37,523 nt of DNA from Stenomitos rutilans HA7619-LM2 (GTDB lineage: Bacteria > Cyanobacteriota > Cyanobacteriia > Leptolyngbyales > Leptolyngbyaceae): NCBI GenBank assembly GCA_019358945.1, contig JAHHIE010000066.1, positions 1 to 37,523 on the forward strand. Direction: 5' to 3'. A program made the translations under genes and the position numbers. Under the pieces are notes generated by a model, which was not told the origin of the DNA, searched no databases, and saw only the letters and a program-made list of their open reading frames with translations. The first letter of the stretch is position 1, and every line of letters begins with the position of its first letter. Shown here piece by piece: positions 26,267 to 35,477 of the stretch.

Positions 26267-28534
26267 ATGGAAAACGACTTACTGACATCAGAACTGAGAG
26301 GACAGCGCACACTCGCCACAGTAGTGTTTACCGATTGTGTTGGGTTTAGTGCCAGGATGTCTGTCGATGAAGACCATACCCTTGACTTAATTCGCCGCGA
26401 TCTCAAGTACATGAAGCAGTTGTGCAGCCAGTACGAAGGACGCGTCTTAAAATCCACTGGTGATGGCTTGCTCATGTGCTTTATCAGCGCGGTCAAAGCC
26501 GTCGAGTGTGCAATGGAGATTCAAAAAAATCTGACCGAAAAAGTCGCTCAACTTGCGCCTGAAGATGCACTTGAACATCGCATTGGCATTCATTTGGCAG
26601 ACATGTTCATTACAGAAACCGACGTAATGGGCAATGGCGTAAACATCGCGGCACGTCTACAAACGGAAGCAGAACCAGGCGGCATCTGCATTTCTCAAAC
26701 CGTCTTTGATGTGATCAAAGCCAGCCTACACGTCGAAAGCGACTACCTTGGCCCACGCGAACTCAAAAACATTCGTGAAGTCGTGCCGGTCTATCGGATT
26801 CTGATGTCGCCAGAATCCAAGGTGCTAAATCCACACCTCGTTGCGATTCGCAATCTGGAGCAAAGCCGCAACCTGCTTCGCGTTAAAAAGCTTTTATTCT
26901 ACGCTTGTAAAAACAGTTGGGAGAGCGATCACAACAAGCTGAATTTGCTGAATCTTGCGGATCAGATTCAAGAAGTGATGCTGCTGGCACCGACACCAGA
27001 GCGCCTTAGATTTTTTTTGGATGCCGCTGTTAGAACCCTCAGCAAGCCCGCCGAATACTCTCTAATTGCAAACATCATTGTCAAAGAAGTCAGCCGCCTG
27101 TACCCAACTGCAGTCGATCGCGATGAGGATCCCACCTGCTACAACCTGACACCAGAGAATCTGTCATCGCCTCAGTCGATCAATGCCCTTTACGAAAAGC
27201 TTGCCGCCGAACTCGAAGCCACTGGCAACGGTACCCGCATTAAGAAACTTGCTTTTTATGTCTGTAAACGGCGCTGGGAGAATGATCAGAGTCAGTTAGA
27301 TGGGGTTCGTCTGCAAGACTTGATTGCAGAGCTGCATCAATCCATGCCAACGCTGGAACGGCTCACGATCGCGATCGATAGCTTCGTTCAAACGCTCAGC
27401 AAGCAAGCCGAATACTCACTCATCGCCAATGCTATTACCAGTAAACTCAAGCGGCTTTATGACGCATCGACACCAGAGTCTGCAACAGCTCAGCCTCAAC
27501 CACCACAAGCGTTAGCACCGTTAGATGCCTCACCCCCTTCCACAGAGCCGACCACGCTGTATGCGGCGATCGCCCATAGCCTGGAGCCAGAGCCAAATCT
27601 CCTGCGGATTAAAAAATTGTTGCTTTACGTCTGCTGCCGCCAATGGGAAACCGACACCAGCAAGTTGGAACAGTTGCCTCTAGAAAGCCTGCTGCAAAAC
27701 GTGCATCAAATGACGCGCACCGTCGAGCAACTCGAAACGGCTATGCAAGCTGTGGTCAAAACGCTGAACAAGCAGGATGAATACCGCGCGATCGCCCAGA
27801 TAATCGTTGCCAAGCTGGAGCCGCTCTACCCTAGCTATCAGACTGCACCAGAGCCACCACCCAACGACGTAGCAGAGACCGCTTTTGAGGTTGCAGCAGT
27901 AGAACAGCCGATGGTAGTAGAAGCCAGCGATCGAGTGATTGCCATTTCATCTCCCTCTCCATCCCAAAACGCTTCCCTGAACTTGTTCGATTTTCGGCTC
28001 GGCATTATGAAGTATGCCAACCCTCTACAAGCAAAAATTTTGCTCTTCTCCGCACTACACGAACCGTTTGATTTCACCCATCAAGCCTGGAGCACCCTGA
28101 AACAGCATGACTTGGATAGCTTGTTGAGCCATGTCCTGAGCCTTTGCAAAACCTACACGGATCTAGAAGCTTGCCTTTTTGGCGCTGCACGCCGATTGCC
28201 AGAACCAGAAGCAATGGTGCAAACGGCCGAAGCGGTGATCAAATGCCTCCGTACCTACTACCTGTACAGCAGCACGCGGCAATTGGAGGCTCTTACCGAC
28301 CCGACCCAACTCAAACTTGATGACTTTGAGGAGACGACCTTAGAATTTGCCAGCATTGCGGATGAAGAGGACTATACCTGCCAACTTTTGCCGCCAGCCT
28401 CTGAGCCAACTGGCATTTTTGATGGGTCTACACCAGAGGACCATGTACCCCTTCCAGCTACTTCGATCGTCGAAACTAACCGCACGATCGCACCCGCAAC
28501 CAGTTTGCCCTCTGTCTCAACAGCCGTGGACTAA
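26267..28534 (+). CDS. Class III adenylate cyclase with four C-terminal helical repeats
   Basis: The N-terminal catalytic domain (about 14-185) makes cAMP from ATP. Residues expected for catalysis are present: metal-binding Asp23 (FTDCVGFS) and Asp66 (STGDG), adenine-selecting Lys62 and Asp119 (TDVMGNG), and Asn126/Arg130 (VNIAAR), so it should be an active adenylate cyclase. No membrane segment is seen. The remaining two thirds hold three clear copies of an ~85-residue helical unit (about 195-280, 315-400, 439-525), each with RIKKLLFYVCKxxWExDxxKL ... ER/QL ... TLSKxxEYSLIAxxIxxKLxxLY, and a diverged fourth (580-668). They are joined by Pro-rich, Glu-rich linkers. I do not recognise the repeat as a named domain; a partner-binding or sensor role is inference. 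No clear Shine-Dalgarno precedes the ATG. Confidence 0.88.
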   Translation: MENDLLTSELRGQRTLATVVFTDCVGFSARMSVDEDHTLDLIRRDLKYMKQLCSQYEGRVLKSTGDGLLMCFISAVKAVECAMEIQKNLTEKVAQLAPEDALEHRIGIHLADMFITETDVMGNGVNIAARLQTEAEPGGICISQTVFDVIKASLHVESDYLGPRELKNIREVVPVYRILMSPESKVLNPHLVAIRNLEQSRNLLRVKKLLFYACKNSWESDHNKLNLLNLADQIQEVMLLAPTPERLRFFLDAAVRTLSKPAEYSLIANIIVKEVSRLYPTAVDRDEDPTCYNLTPENLSSPQSINALYEKLAAELEATGNGTRIKKLAFYVCKRRWENDQSQLDGVRLQDLIAELHQSMPTLERLTIAIDSFVQTLSKQAEYSLIANAITSKLKRLYDASTPESATAQPQPPQALAPLDASPPSTEPTTLYAAIAHSLEPEPNLLRIKKLLLYVCCRQWETDTSKLEQLPLESLLQNVHQMTRTVEQLETAMQAVVKTLNKQDEYRAIAQIIVAKLEPLYPSYQTAPEPPPNDVAETAFEVAAVEQPMVVEASDRVIAISSPSPSQNASLNLFDFRLGIMKYANPLQAKILLFSALHEPFDFTHQAWSTLKQHDLDSLLSHVLSLCKTYTDLEACLFGAARRLPEPEAMVQTAEAVIKCLRTYYLYSSTRQLEALTDPTQLKLDDFEETTLEFASIADEEDYTCQLLPPASEPTGIFDGSTPEDHVPLPATSIVETNRTIAPATSLPSVSTAVD

Positions 28535-28704
28535 AAGTGGCTCAAGCTGCAAACCGTAAGTCGTAAAAACCAATGGGCACACTAGGCAGATAACCAGACC
28601 TTTCCTTCCGAACACTGCGCGCAGTCACGCCGTTCAAGCTGTTGGAGAACTAGACTGCTGGCACCATCAGCAAACACCTTAGAATCGCTGGAACGACACA
28701 TACG

Positions 28705-29700
28705 ATGGATGCGATCGAGCTACTGCAACGCTACAGAGCAGGCGAAACCGACTTTCGAGGTGCCAATCTCTGTGGCGTTGATCTAGGCGGAGCTGACCTG
28801 ATTGGCGCAGACCTCACAGGTACTGATCTGCGTGGAGCAAATTTGGTTTTGGCTTACCTCAATCGCGTGAACCTGAGCAAGGCAAACTTGATCGGCACTC
28901 GTCTTAGCGGTGCCAATTTGAGTCAAGCTGACCTGATTAACGCCAAACTACGCGATGCCGACCTCCACGGTGCGATCCTCTACGGTGCGGATTTGCGGGG
29001 GGCCGATATTACCCTGGCAACCCTTCTTGATGCCAACCTGATTAGTGCAGATCTGCGCAGCGTGAACTTAGGCAGCGCAAATCTCCGGGGAGCCTGTTTG
29101 CGGGGTGCCAACCTGCGGTACGAGAAACGCTGCTACGACGGTGCTAACTTGCGTGGGGTTGATTTACGCCATGCCGACCTGCGAGGTGCCAATCTCAATG
29201 GTGCAGACCTGACCAAAGCCGATTTGCGCCGTGCCAACTTGACTGAAACCAGTCTGCGAGAAGCCAACCTTACGGAAGCCAATCTGATCGGAGCCACGCT
29301 ACAAAGTAGCTTCCTGACCGATGCTGTTCTCGTTGACGCAGATCTCAGTCAAGCCAATCTGACGAACGCCAAGTTGGAACGCGCCAACCTTACCGACGCA
29401 ACCTTAAAAAACGTCAATCTGACGGAAGCCAACCTGACCCAAGCTACGTTAAGTAAAGTCAATTTTGCTTACGCAATCATGCGACGAGCTCGGTTTAATC
29501 GAGCAGACTTGAGTCGAACAACCTTGCATCATGCTGACTTGACCGAGGCAACCCTCATTGAAGCCTATCTTGGACGTGCTGACTTGCGCGATGCAAACCT
29601 GACTGATGCAAATCTGGCAAAAGCGGAACTAAGTAGCGCTAATTTAATTGGAACTAACCTTCAAGGCGCAACATTACCCGATGGGTCAACGCACGAATGA
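28705..29700 (+). CDS. Pentapeptide-repeat protein
   Basis: A 331-residue protein made almost wholly of A(D/N)LxX pentapeptides from residue ~18 to 325 (ADLIGADLTGTDLRGANL and so on), predicted to form a right-handed square beta-helix. The helix is interrupted once by YEKRCYDG (about 139-146). The N-terminal MDAIELLQRYRAGETDFRGANL is the usual cap in cyanobacterial members. No signal peptide is seen, so it should be cytosolic. Function is unknown for most of the many cyanobacterial paralogues. It lies 170 bp after the cyclase gene and 209 bp before the GAF/kinase-like gene on the same strand. Confidence 0.93.
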   Translation: MDAIELLQRYRAGETDFRGANLCGVDLGGADLIGADLTGTDLRGANLVLAYLNRVNLSKANLIGTRLSGANLSQADLINAKLRDADLHGAILYGADLRGADITLATLLDANLISADLRSVNLGSANLRGACLRGANLRYEKRCYDGANLRGVDLRHADLRGANLNGADLTKADLRRANLTETSLREANLTEANLIGATLQSSFLTDAVLVDADLSQANLTNAKLERANLTDATLKNVNLTEANLTQATLSKVNFAYAIMRRARFNRADLSRTTLHHADLTEATLIEAYLGRADLRDANLTDANLAKAELSSANLIGTNLQGATLPDGSTHE

Positions 29701-29909
29701 TTGCCCGTTATCCTCTGCTCTCCGTATTCTTTCCTGCCCGTAAAACCGATGAGGCAGAAAGTTCAGTAATCTCTCCTGCTCCTAGACGTTCATCCCTTCA
29801 AATGTTAGGGAACGATGGGTATAGTTGAAAGCCACTCCTCAAAGGCCCTGAGGTTCGACTGAGGTTTGGCAAGAGTTCTACGGTGACACACGGGGGACAA
29901 AGGCTCGGA

Positions 29910-31448
29910 ATGATACACCCTGATAATCGGTTGTTTTGTCGCCTTGACGGTGAAACTGTTGCAGCACGAGAGCAGCGGCGCATGTTGGCGATCGCAGAAC
30001 TGGGACTACTCGATCTGGGGCAAGTTGCTGTCTTTGATGAAGCAACTCAGGTAGCTGCACACTTCTTAAACACGCCTGTTTCTGTCCTGAGCTTAATGGA
30101 TCAGCACAGCCAACACTTCAAGTCCTCTACAGGACTGTCCCGGCTAGGGCTAATGAACGAGCTGGCAACATCGCGTCAATTACCGCGCAGTGAATCGTTT
30201 TGTACGCATGTGGTGGATAGCCATCAAGTGTTGGCGATCGAAGACACGTTTACCCATCCGGCCTTTGCAAACAGCCTGTTAACCCAGCAGTACGGCGTCC
30301 GGGCGTATCTCAGCGTGCCTCTAACAACGTCCGTGGGGTTCTGTATTGGTACATTGGCGGTGATGGACTTGAGACCCCACCTCTTTACTCACAAAGACAT
30401 TGAGTTTCTAGAGCTGACTGCTCGCTGGAGCATGAGCGAATTTGAACGCCAGCAAACCCTAAAACAGCAGGCAATCTTGCCAACGCTGGACAAGAGTAGC
30501 GTGCGCAAAAGCGTTGCCAAAGTGGCTGATATAAAAGTCTCTGACCATACCGCGACAACGGACCTTGCCAGCACCACGATCGCCAGCCAACTAAAAGTGG
30601 AGTTACTAAGCCAATTGACACAAGAGTTGTGCACACCCCTCACTTCAGTCATGGGGATGGCTAGCGTACTCACCCGCGAAATCTACGGCCCGCTCACCAG
30701 CAAGCAAAAGGAATATCTAGGGATTATCCACCATAGTGGACAATACTTGCTATCGCTGGTCAATGAGATCTTAGAACTCTCAAACCTCAAAGACAGCAGC
30801 CAGTTGCAGCTTGTCTCCGTCGATATTGAAATGTTGTGTCAGCAAGCAATTAACACCCTGACTCAAGCAGCCCATCGCCGCGAACAACAAATTTCCCTAT
30901 CTGTAGAACCGGGGCGACGAATCTGGCTCTTAGACAAGGACAAAGTCCGGCAAATGCTCTACCATCTGGTGTTTAGCGTAATTCACGCCTCCAATGCTGG
31001 TAGCATTATTCGCATTCATGTGTCTCATCGCAACAACAATCTCATTCTGTCCGTATGGGTGTCGCATCCCTGGCTTGGAGAAGGTCTCCCCTATCCAGAG
31101 GTCAATGCTCAGGCTGCGGCACTTCCCTTGCCATTACCGATCGCATACAGCACCGACTTAGACAGGCCGACAGGTTACCACTCGTCTCATTCAGCACTCA
31201 ATGATGAGGTATCTCTGAGAAGCACCGCAGCGAAAACGGCAACTGCCACCGAGCGCCTTAATGTGGTGTTAGAAGAGGCAAAGACCCCGTCCAACCGAAA
31301 TCTTGGCTTACTGCTCAGCCGCCATCTAGCTGAAATGCACAATGGTCAAATTACAATTCAGAACACCTCTGAAACTGGCTATCGCTATGTCATCAGCTTG
31401 CCTCAAAAGACTGATCAGCCTGACACAATAAACGGGTTTACCCCCTGA
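29910..31448 (+). CDS. GAF-domain histidine-kinase-like protein with degenerate kinase core
   Basis: The 512-residue soluble protein has an N-terminal GAF domain (about 25-175; FCTHVVDSHQVLAIEDTFTHPAFANS and VRAYLSVPLTTSVGFCIGTLAVMD) and a HisKA-like helical hairpin (about 225-300). In the H box the phospho-accepting His is Gln238 (LTQELCTPLTSV instead of SHELRTPL). The HATPase part (about 300-500) lacks the N-box Asn (YHLVFSVIHAS) and the DxGxG motif (VSHPWLGEGL), and is interrupted by a Ser/Thr/Ala-rich insert (about 410-450); only the late NLGLLLSRHLAEMHNGQI pattern remains. It is thus a predicted pseudokinase that could still sense through GAF and bind partners. ATG 29910 with AAGG upstream is preferred over GTG 29883. 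Confidence 0.85.
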   Translation: MIHPDNRLFCRLDGETVAAREQRRMLAIAELGLLDLGQVAVFDEATQVAAHFLNTPVSVLSLMDQHSQHFKSSTGLSRLGLMNELATSRQLPRSESFCTHVVDSHQVLAIEDTFTHPAFANSLLTQQYGVRAYLSVPLTTSVGFCIGTLAVMDLRPHLFTHKDIEFLELTARWSMSEFERQQTLKQQAILPTLDKSSVRKSVAKVADIKVSDHTATTDLASTTIASQLKVELLSQLTQELCTPLTSVMGMASVLTREIYGPLTSKQKEYLGIIHHSGQYLLSLVNEILELSNLKDSSQLQLVSVDIEMLCQQAINTLTQAAHRREQQISLSVEPGRRIWLLDKDKVRQMLYHLVFSVIHASNAGSIIRIHVSHRNNNLILSVWVSHPWLGEGLPYPEVNAQAAALPLPLPIAYSTDLDRPTGYHSSHSALNDEVSLRSTAAKTATATERLNVVLEEAKTPSNRNLGLLLSRHLAEMHNGQITIQNTSETGYRYVISLPQKTDQPDTINGFTP

Positions 31449-31727
31449 TCTCAATACCCCTAGATGATCCGGCACAGTGCAACTGCTATTTGGCCTCACG
31501 GCTACTTCACTGCGGTTGCCTTTTATACAAGTCAGAAGTGATTCAATCAGGCGAACCACCAAGCTACGTAAGCATCGCAATCAAGCCATGCAAAGACGCT
31601 AGCTTTAGCATCCAGCCCAACGTCGCTGGAGCGTGCAGTGGGATAACCTCTTCAGAACCCAAAAGCGTTGTGGTTAAGGGGGCTTTCACCCCTTCTGTCG
31701 TGCTAAACAGGTTGGAGCCGCAGCTCT

Positions 31728-31979
31728 TCATTTTTTTGAACTGATGCGCCACATGGCTTCTAGCATGGCAATCTGTCGTTTCAGCAGACGCGATCGCTGG
31801 CACGCACGATACCGCTTGTAGCCCAGCGCTAATAGAGACACACTAAGCGCTACAGCAACAATCACGCTCCCAAGCATCGCATCGTTGGGGATGCTATTTG
31901 CTGAAGGGGCGGCCTGATTTGGCAAGCTGGCGGGTACAGATGATGTGGCGCTTGGAGCTGAAGAAGAGGAGTTTGGCAT
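31728..31979 (-). CDS. Small single-pass membrane protein, hypothetical
   Basis: An 83-residue product: Ser/Pro/Ala-rich N-terminus (MPNSSSSAPSATSSVPASLP), one membrane helix (about 33-54, AMLGSVIVAVALSVSLLALGY) and a basic C-terminal helix (KRYRACQRSRLLKRQIAMLE). The charge distribution predicts the N-terminus outside. A longer form from TTG 32027 (99 residues, with CCDAC near the start) is possible but less likely. It converges on the GAF/kinase-like gene across 279 bp in which I see no other gene. Confidence 0.5.
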   Translation of the reverse strand: MPNSSSSAPSATSSVPASLPNQAAPSANSIPNDAMLGSVIVAVALSVSLLALGYKRYRACQRSRLLKRQIAMLEAMWRISSKK

Positions 31980-32150
31980 GAAAGATCCATTGGATGAGGG
32001 GCAAGCATCACAGCATTCATCAACCAATGCAACGTGTGGCTGGGCTGATGAAACACTTGTCTACTTTTCCACACCAGCGCACTGCAATTCCGCAACGAAT
32101 ATTAGGTTTGCCGAGAAATTCACAACATTCGCCCAAAAATTTACCCAAGG

Positions 32151-32179
32151 TTGACAGAGCTGTTCTGATTTAGTACAAT
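32151..32179 (+). promoter_or_regulatory. Consensus sigma70-type promoter
   Basis: TTGACA (32151-32156), a 17-bp spacer and TACAAT (32174-32179) form a near-ideal vegetative promoter. No protein-coding frame begins downstream within the next 60 nt, where an intrinsic terminator ends transcription. Confidence 0.8.
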
Positions 32180-32185
32180 TGAACT

Positions 32186-32246
32186 ATAACCTCATTACTC
32201 CTTTACAGGTTTAAGCTCCCACCGACCTCCGGGGGCTTATTTTTTT
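32186..32246 (+). ncRNA. Candidate ~60-nt small RNA with anti-Shine-Dalgarno-like loop
   Basis: Transcription from the promoter at 32151-32179 would start near 32186. The RNA would form a small 5' hairpin (AACCU 32188-32192 with AGGUU 32207-32211) whose 14-nt loop exposes ACUCCUUU, complementary to Shine-Dalgarno sequences, followed directly by a terminator hairpin and U tract. Size and layout recall the cyanobacterial sRNA Yfr1 (54-70 nt, exposed ACUCCUCAC), but the Yfr1 core is not matched exactly. Whether it is transcribed is inference. Confidence 0.6.
32212..32246 (+). terminator. Intrinsic terminator of the candidate small RNA
   Basis: A 9-bp stem TAAGCTCCC (32212-32220) with GGGGGCTTA (32231-32239), one G-U pair, a 10-nt loop and then seven T (32240-32246). 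Confidence 0.88.
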
Positions 32247-32315
32247 ATCTCATCGTAGGTTGCTCTCAAGACGTGATTAGCTGAGGGTCATGGTGATAAT
32301 TACACCCATCAGGTA

Positions 32316-32417
32316 ATGCCAATTTGAATTGAAAATGCGACACATCCTGTAGGGGCAAGGCAATGCCTTGCCCCTACCCACCGATTGATCTGTAGCCGTC
32401 ATTCTTTAAATCGATAT
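32316..32417. repeat. MITE-like element, copy B
   Basis: 102 bp, differing from copy C (35478-35579) at three positions by eye. Terminal inverted repeats are ATGCCAATTT and AAATCGATAT; the centre is a palindrome built on GGGGCAAGGCAATGCCTTGCCCC. It carries no coding capacity. The remaining stretch to 32793 shows no gene. Confidence 0.88.
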
Positions 32418-32793
32418 AAGCCTTTTTCTAGTGGTGACGTCAGTGGTTGAGTTGGGGATTGAAGTTGGTAGTTAGAGTTGGGCTAAGCAAAGCTACAGTC
32501 TCCAAAAGCTGCTTGTCTCATGAACTGTCCTATGTGCTCAGTTAGTAGCCTGCTGTTGGGTGAACCCTAATGAAAGACTGTGTAAACCTTGCGCCCATAC
32601 TCACAGAAGGCGCTCACAGCAAAAGGGCATCACAGCAAGAGGGCCAATTAGGAGGGCGGCTACGTTGCTGCAAGTCGCTAAAGTTTAAGCTTGAGGTTAA
32701 AGCATTGGCAACTTCGGTTAAACTGGCAACGCTTGTAGCTGATGATACGGCTTTCTCTACTACCCATTCACCGCTTATTTCCCCACTAGCGCT
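32418..32793. other. Gene-free stretch upstream of cax
   Basis: 376 bp between the MITE-like copy B and cax. Frames here lack domain motifs, and I see no strong promoter or hairpin. Confidence 0.5.
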
Positions 32794-33897
32794 ATGTCAA
32801 TCAAAAACCTTGTTTCTCTCGGTTTGCTAGTCTTCTTGCCGATTTCCATTGTGGCAGAGTCTCTAGAGTGGGATGCTTTAGTGGTTTTTATTACGTCTGC
32901 TATCGCGATTGTGCCACTAGCCATTTGGCTGAGCACCGCAACTGAGGAAGTTGCCGTAGCAACGGGGCCATCAATTGGCGGGCTGCTGAATGCCGTTTTT
33001 GGCAATGCCACCGAGTTAATTATTGCGCTATCCGCTTTAAAGGCAGGCTTGGTTGACATCGTTAAAGCCAGCATTACAGGGACGATTATCAGCAATTTGT
33101 TGTTGGTTATGGGGCTATCCATGTTTCTGGGTGGTTTGCGCTATAAGGAGCAAGAATTTCAGCCGATCGTGGCGCGGGTGAATGGTTCGACGATGACGCT
33201 TGCAGTGACGGCAATTGTGCTCCCGGCGATGGTCATTTCAACCTCAAATGTCGTGGAGCAGGTGACTGTGAATCGCCTTTCAATCACAGTGGCGATCGTG
33301 CTGATTGTGGTCTATGCACTCACGCTGTTATTTTCCTTAAAGACTCACAGCTATCTCTACGATGTAGGAGTCGTCGAGCTAGAAGCCGAACAAGGAGATG
33401 ATGCCAGTGCCCCTGCAACCTTGCATCACCACAAACCCAACTTACCGCTTTGGATCGGAGTGCTGCTGGTAGCGACGATCGCCGTCGCGTTTGAATCTGA
33501 GATTTTTGTTGGCGCAGTGGAAGAAGCGACAAAAGGGTTAGGGCTAACACCACTGTTCACAGGCGTGATCCTGCTGCCGTTAGTCGGTGGAGCCGCAGAG
33601 TATGTTACAGCGGTGCGCGTTGCGATCAAAAATAATATGGATCTCTCCGTATCTGTGGCAATGGGATCAAGTTTGCTGGTGGCACTACTCGTTGCGCCCA
33701 TTCTGGTGTTAGTGGGTCAGGCGATCGAGCAACCAATGGATTTAAGCTTCAACCTATTTGAAGTTGTTGCCATCATTATCGCAGTCGCACTGGCAAACCT
33801 TATCAGTCTCGACGGGCGCTCCAACTGGCTTGAGGGCGTGCTGCTGCTGGCAACCTACGCCGTTTTAGGAGCTGCTTTCTACTTCCATCCAGCGTAG
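32794..33897 (+). CDS. cax: Calcium/proton antiporter (CAX family)
   Basis: Membrane antiporter of the CaCA superfamily exporting Ca2+ in exchange for H+. It has 367 residues, with about 11 membrane helices and the two alpha-repeat ion-binding motifs: GNATELIIALSALKAG (70-85) and GGAAEYVTAVRVAI (265-278), with Glu74 and Glu269 as the expected ion ligands. An acidic cytosolic loop (VELEAEQGDDAS, about 194-205) followed by HHH separates the halves. The length is normal for bacterial CAX. It starts at the ATG 32794 and converges on the PEP-CTERM gene, with an imperfect GAAACCCAAC/GTTGGTTTC inverted repeat (about 33920-33953) between them. Confidence 0.95.
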   Translation: MSIKNLVSLGLLVFLPISIVAESLEWDALVVFITSAIAIVPLAIWLSTATEEVAVATGPSIGGLLNAVFGNATELIIALSALKAGLVDIVKASITGTIISNLLLVMGLSMFLGGLRYKEQEFQPIVARVNGSTMTLAVTAIVLPAMVISTSNVVEQVTVNRLSITVAIVLIVVYALTLLFSLKTHSYLYDVGVVELEAEQGDDASAPATLHHHKPNLPLWIGVLLVATIAVAFESEIFVGAVEEATKGLGLTPLFTGVILLPLVGGAAEYVTAVRVAIKNNMDLSVSVAMGSSLLVALLVAPILVLVGQAIEQPMDLSFNLFEVVAIIIAVALANLISLDGRSNWLEGVLLLATYAVLGAAFYFHPA

Positions 33898-34005
33898 GAA
33901 GAAGCAGGGCAGCGTTAGTGAAACCCAACCAAAGCAAGTTCGGCGTTGGTTTCCACCCCGTTCGACTAAACCGACCGCAAACGATCTGTCAGCCCAGCAG
34001 GCTCT

Positions 34006-34704
34006 CTACCTTTTACCTTTTGCTTTTTTGATCCAAAAGCCTAAAACGCTTGCAGCAACGATCGCGCCGCCGATCTCAGATGGTTCAGGGACAGCCGCGA
34101 CACCTGTACTGGGGGGAGGTGGTGCAGGTATATCAGCTGCGTTGATGTACGAAACAGTCCCAACTTGTAACCCATTCTCGCTAGCGGAACTACCGATTGC
34201 ACCAGCGTAAAATGCATCTTTGTAGATACGAAAACCGAGCGCATTTTGGGGTGGTTGGAATAGGGACGGTACGACAAGAAAATCTAGCCCAGTCAATTTA
34301 CCATTTGTAAAAAGAGCAGCTGGATAGTCAGGCTCATATACCTTGTCACCATAATTCAAATCGTTTTTTTCGGTATAGATATTGTTTAGAAAGTTGAATG
34401 TAAGAGTCAAATCTCCTCTTGAAGCAGAGGCATATTGTTCGCTGCTAGTTTCTATTACTCCAATGGAGCTGTAAGGTGTTAAGACATCGGTGTCATAGGT
34501 GAAACTACCTTGCTCAGTCATACCGCTGAGCAAACCCTGTACTTCGTAGGCATTGCTAGTAATTTGAACAGTAAAGTTATAAGTGACTCCAAAGGCGTAA
34601 GCGGGTTTGTCTCCTGTTAAAAGTCCAACAGTGATCAGGCCTGCGATCGCTGCCCAGCGTAATGTGGCTGTCTTGTTAGGTGTAGGCTTTCGTAGAATAG
34701 GCAT
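34006..34704 (-). CDS. PEP-CTERM exported protein
   Basis: The 232-residue protein has an N-terminal signal peptide (about 12-37, ATLRWAAIAGLITVGLLTGDKPAYAFG), a beta-rich body beginning VTYNFTVQITSNAYEVQGLLSGMTEQGSFTYDTD, and a C-terminal PEP-CTERM signal: AVPEPSEIGGAIVAASVLGFWIKKAKGKR (VPEP, hydrophobic helix, basic tail). Such proteins are processed by an exosortase and displayed outside the cell, often in polysaccharide-rich matrices. The body resembles many cyanobacterial PEP-CTERM proteins of unknown role. It is the last gene before a gene-free kilobase. Confidence 0.88.
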   Translation of the reverse strand: MPILRKPTPNKTATLRWAAIAGLITVGLLTGDKPAYAFGVTYNFTVQITSNAYEVQGLLSGMTEQGSFTYDTDVLTPYSSIGVIETSSEQYASASRGDLTLTFNFLNNIYTEKNDLNYGDKVYEPDYPAALFTNGKLTGLDFLVVPSLFQPPQNALGFRIYKDAFYAGAIGSSASENGLQVGTVSYINAADIPAPPPPSTGVAAVPEPSEIGGAIVAASVLGFWIKKAKGKR

Positions 34705-35477
34705 GGCTAATCAGATGCTTTGATGCGAAAGGCTTGACACAATCACAATGCTTGTTGAAAGGAGAGCAATTACCCAGCAGTACTTGTTCTCTTAAAACTT
34801 GCGACGATATACACCTACACGCGTAAGAAGAGTTGCTTTTTGGTGACTTAATCAGTACTGCATTCAAATTGAAAAATGAGAACCATTCTTAAAGACACTT
34901 ACAGTGCTCAGGGATTTAAAGATAATCTGTAGAATTACTGGCTGAAGGTCTACTGCAACAGCAAGTACACGCCACATTTGTAAACTAACTAATTCTTAAT
35001 CGCGTTGCCTAGTGCGATTACGGAGACTTTATTAAGCGCGTCTCTGCCAAAAGCAAACACTTGCCTGACAAACGCTTGAACGACATGGATTTACGAGAGC
35101 TTGTTAGTTCCCTGCCTTGAATTTGCGTGCGAATGCCTTATAAAGACTGCATAAAGTAAGCAGGATTGGGAAACTTATAGCAATCACAAGCTTGCAGCAC
35201 TAGATGACTAACCCTCATCTCCTCGAACTTTCTTCCGTAGAGACACGGGGAACCAAACAAACGTTTTCTCTCACTTGAGGGAAGCAGCTTAAAGCGTATG
35301 GCAGGCAATAGACGGGGAAGGAAGCTGATTGGCTAACAAAACGCCTGAAACTCTTTGAATCTCGTAAGTTGGGCAAAGCCGTTCCGACATGCCAGAAAAG
35401 CGTTAGCCTAATCCAGCCAATCTTGATTGGCGTTGGGGTTCATGCCGTTCAACCCAACCGACAACAAAAGACCTCTC

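Noticed and set aside
32186-32246. Calling the small RNA Yfr1 outright
   Set aside because: The exposed motif is ACUCCUUU rather than ACUCCUCAC and the 5' hairpin differs, so only similarity in layout is claimed.
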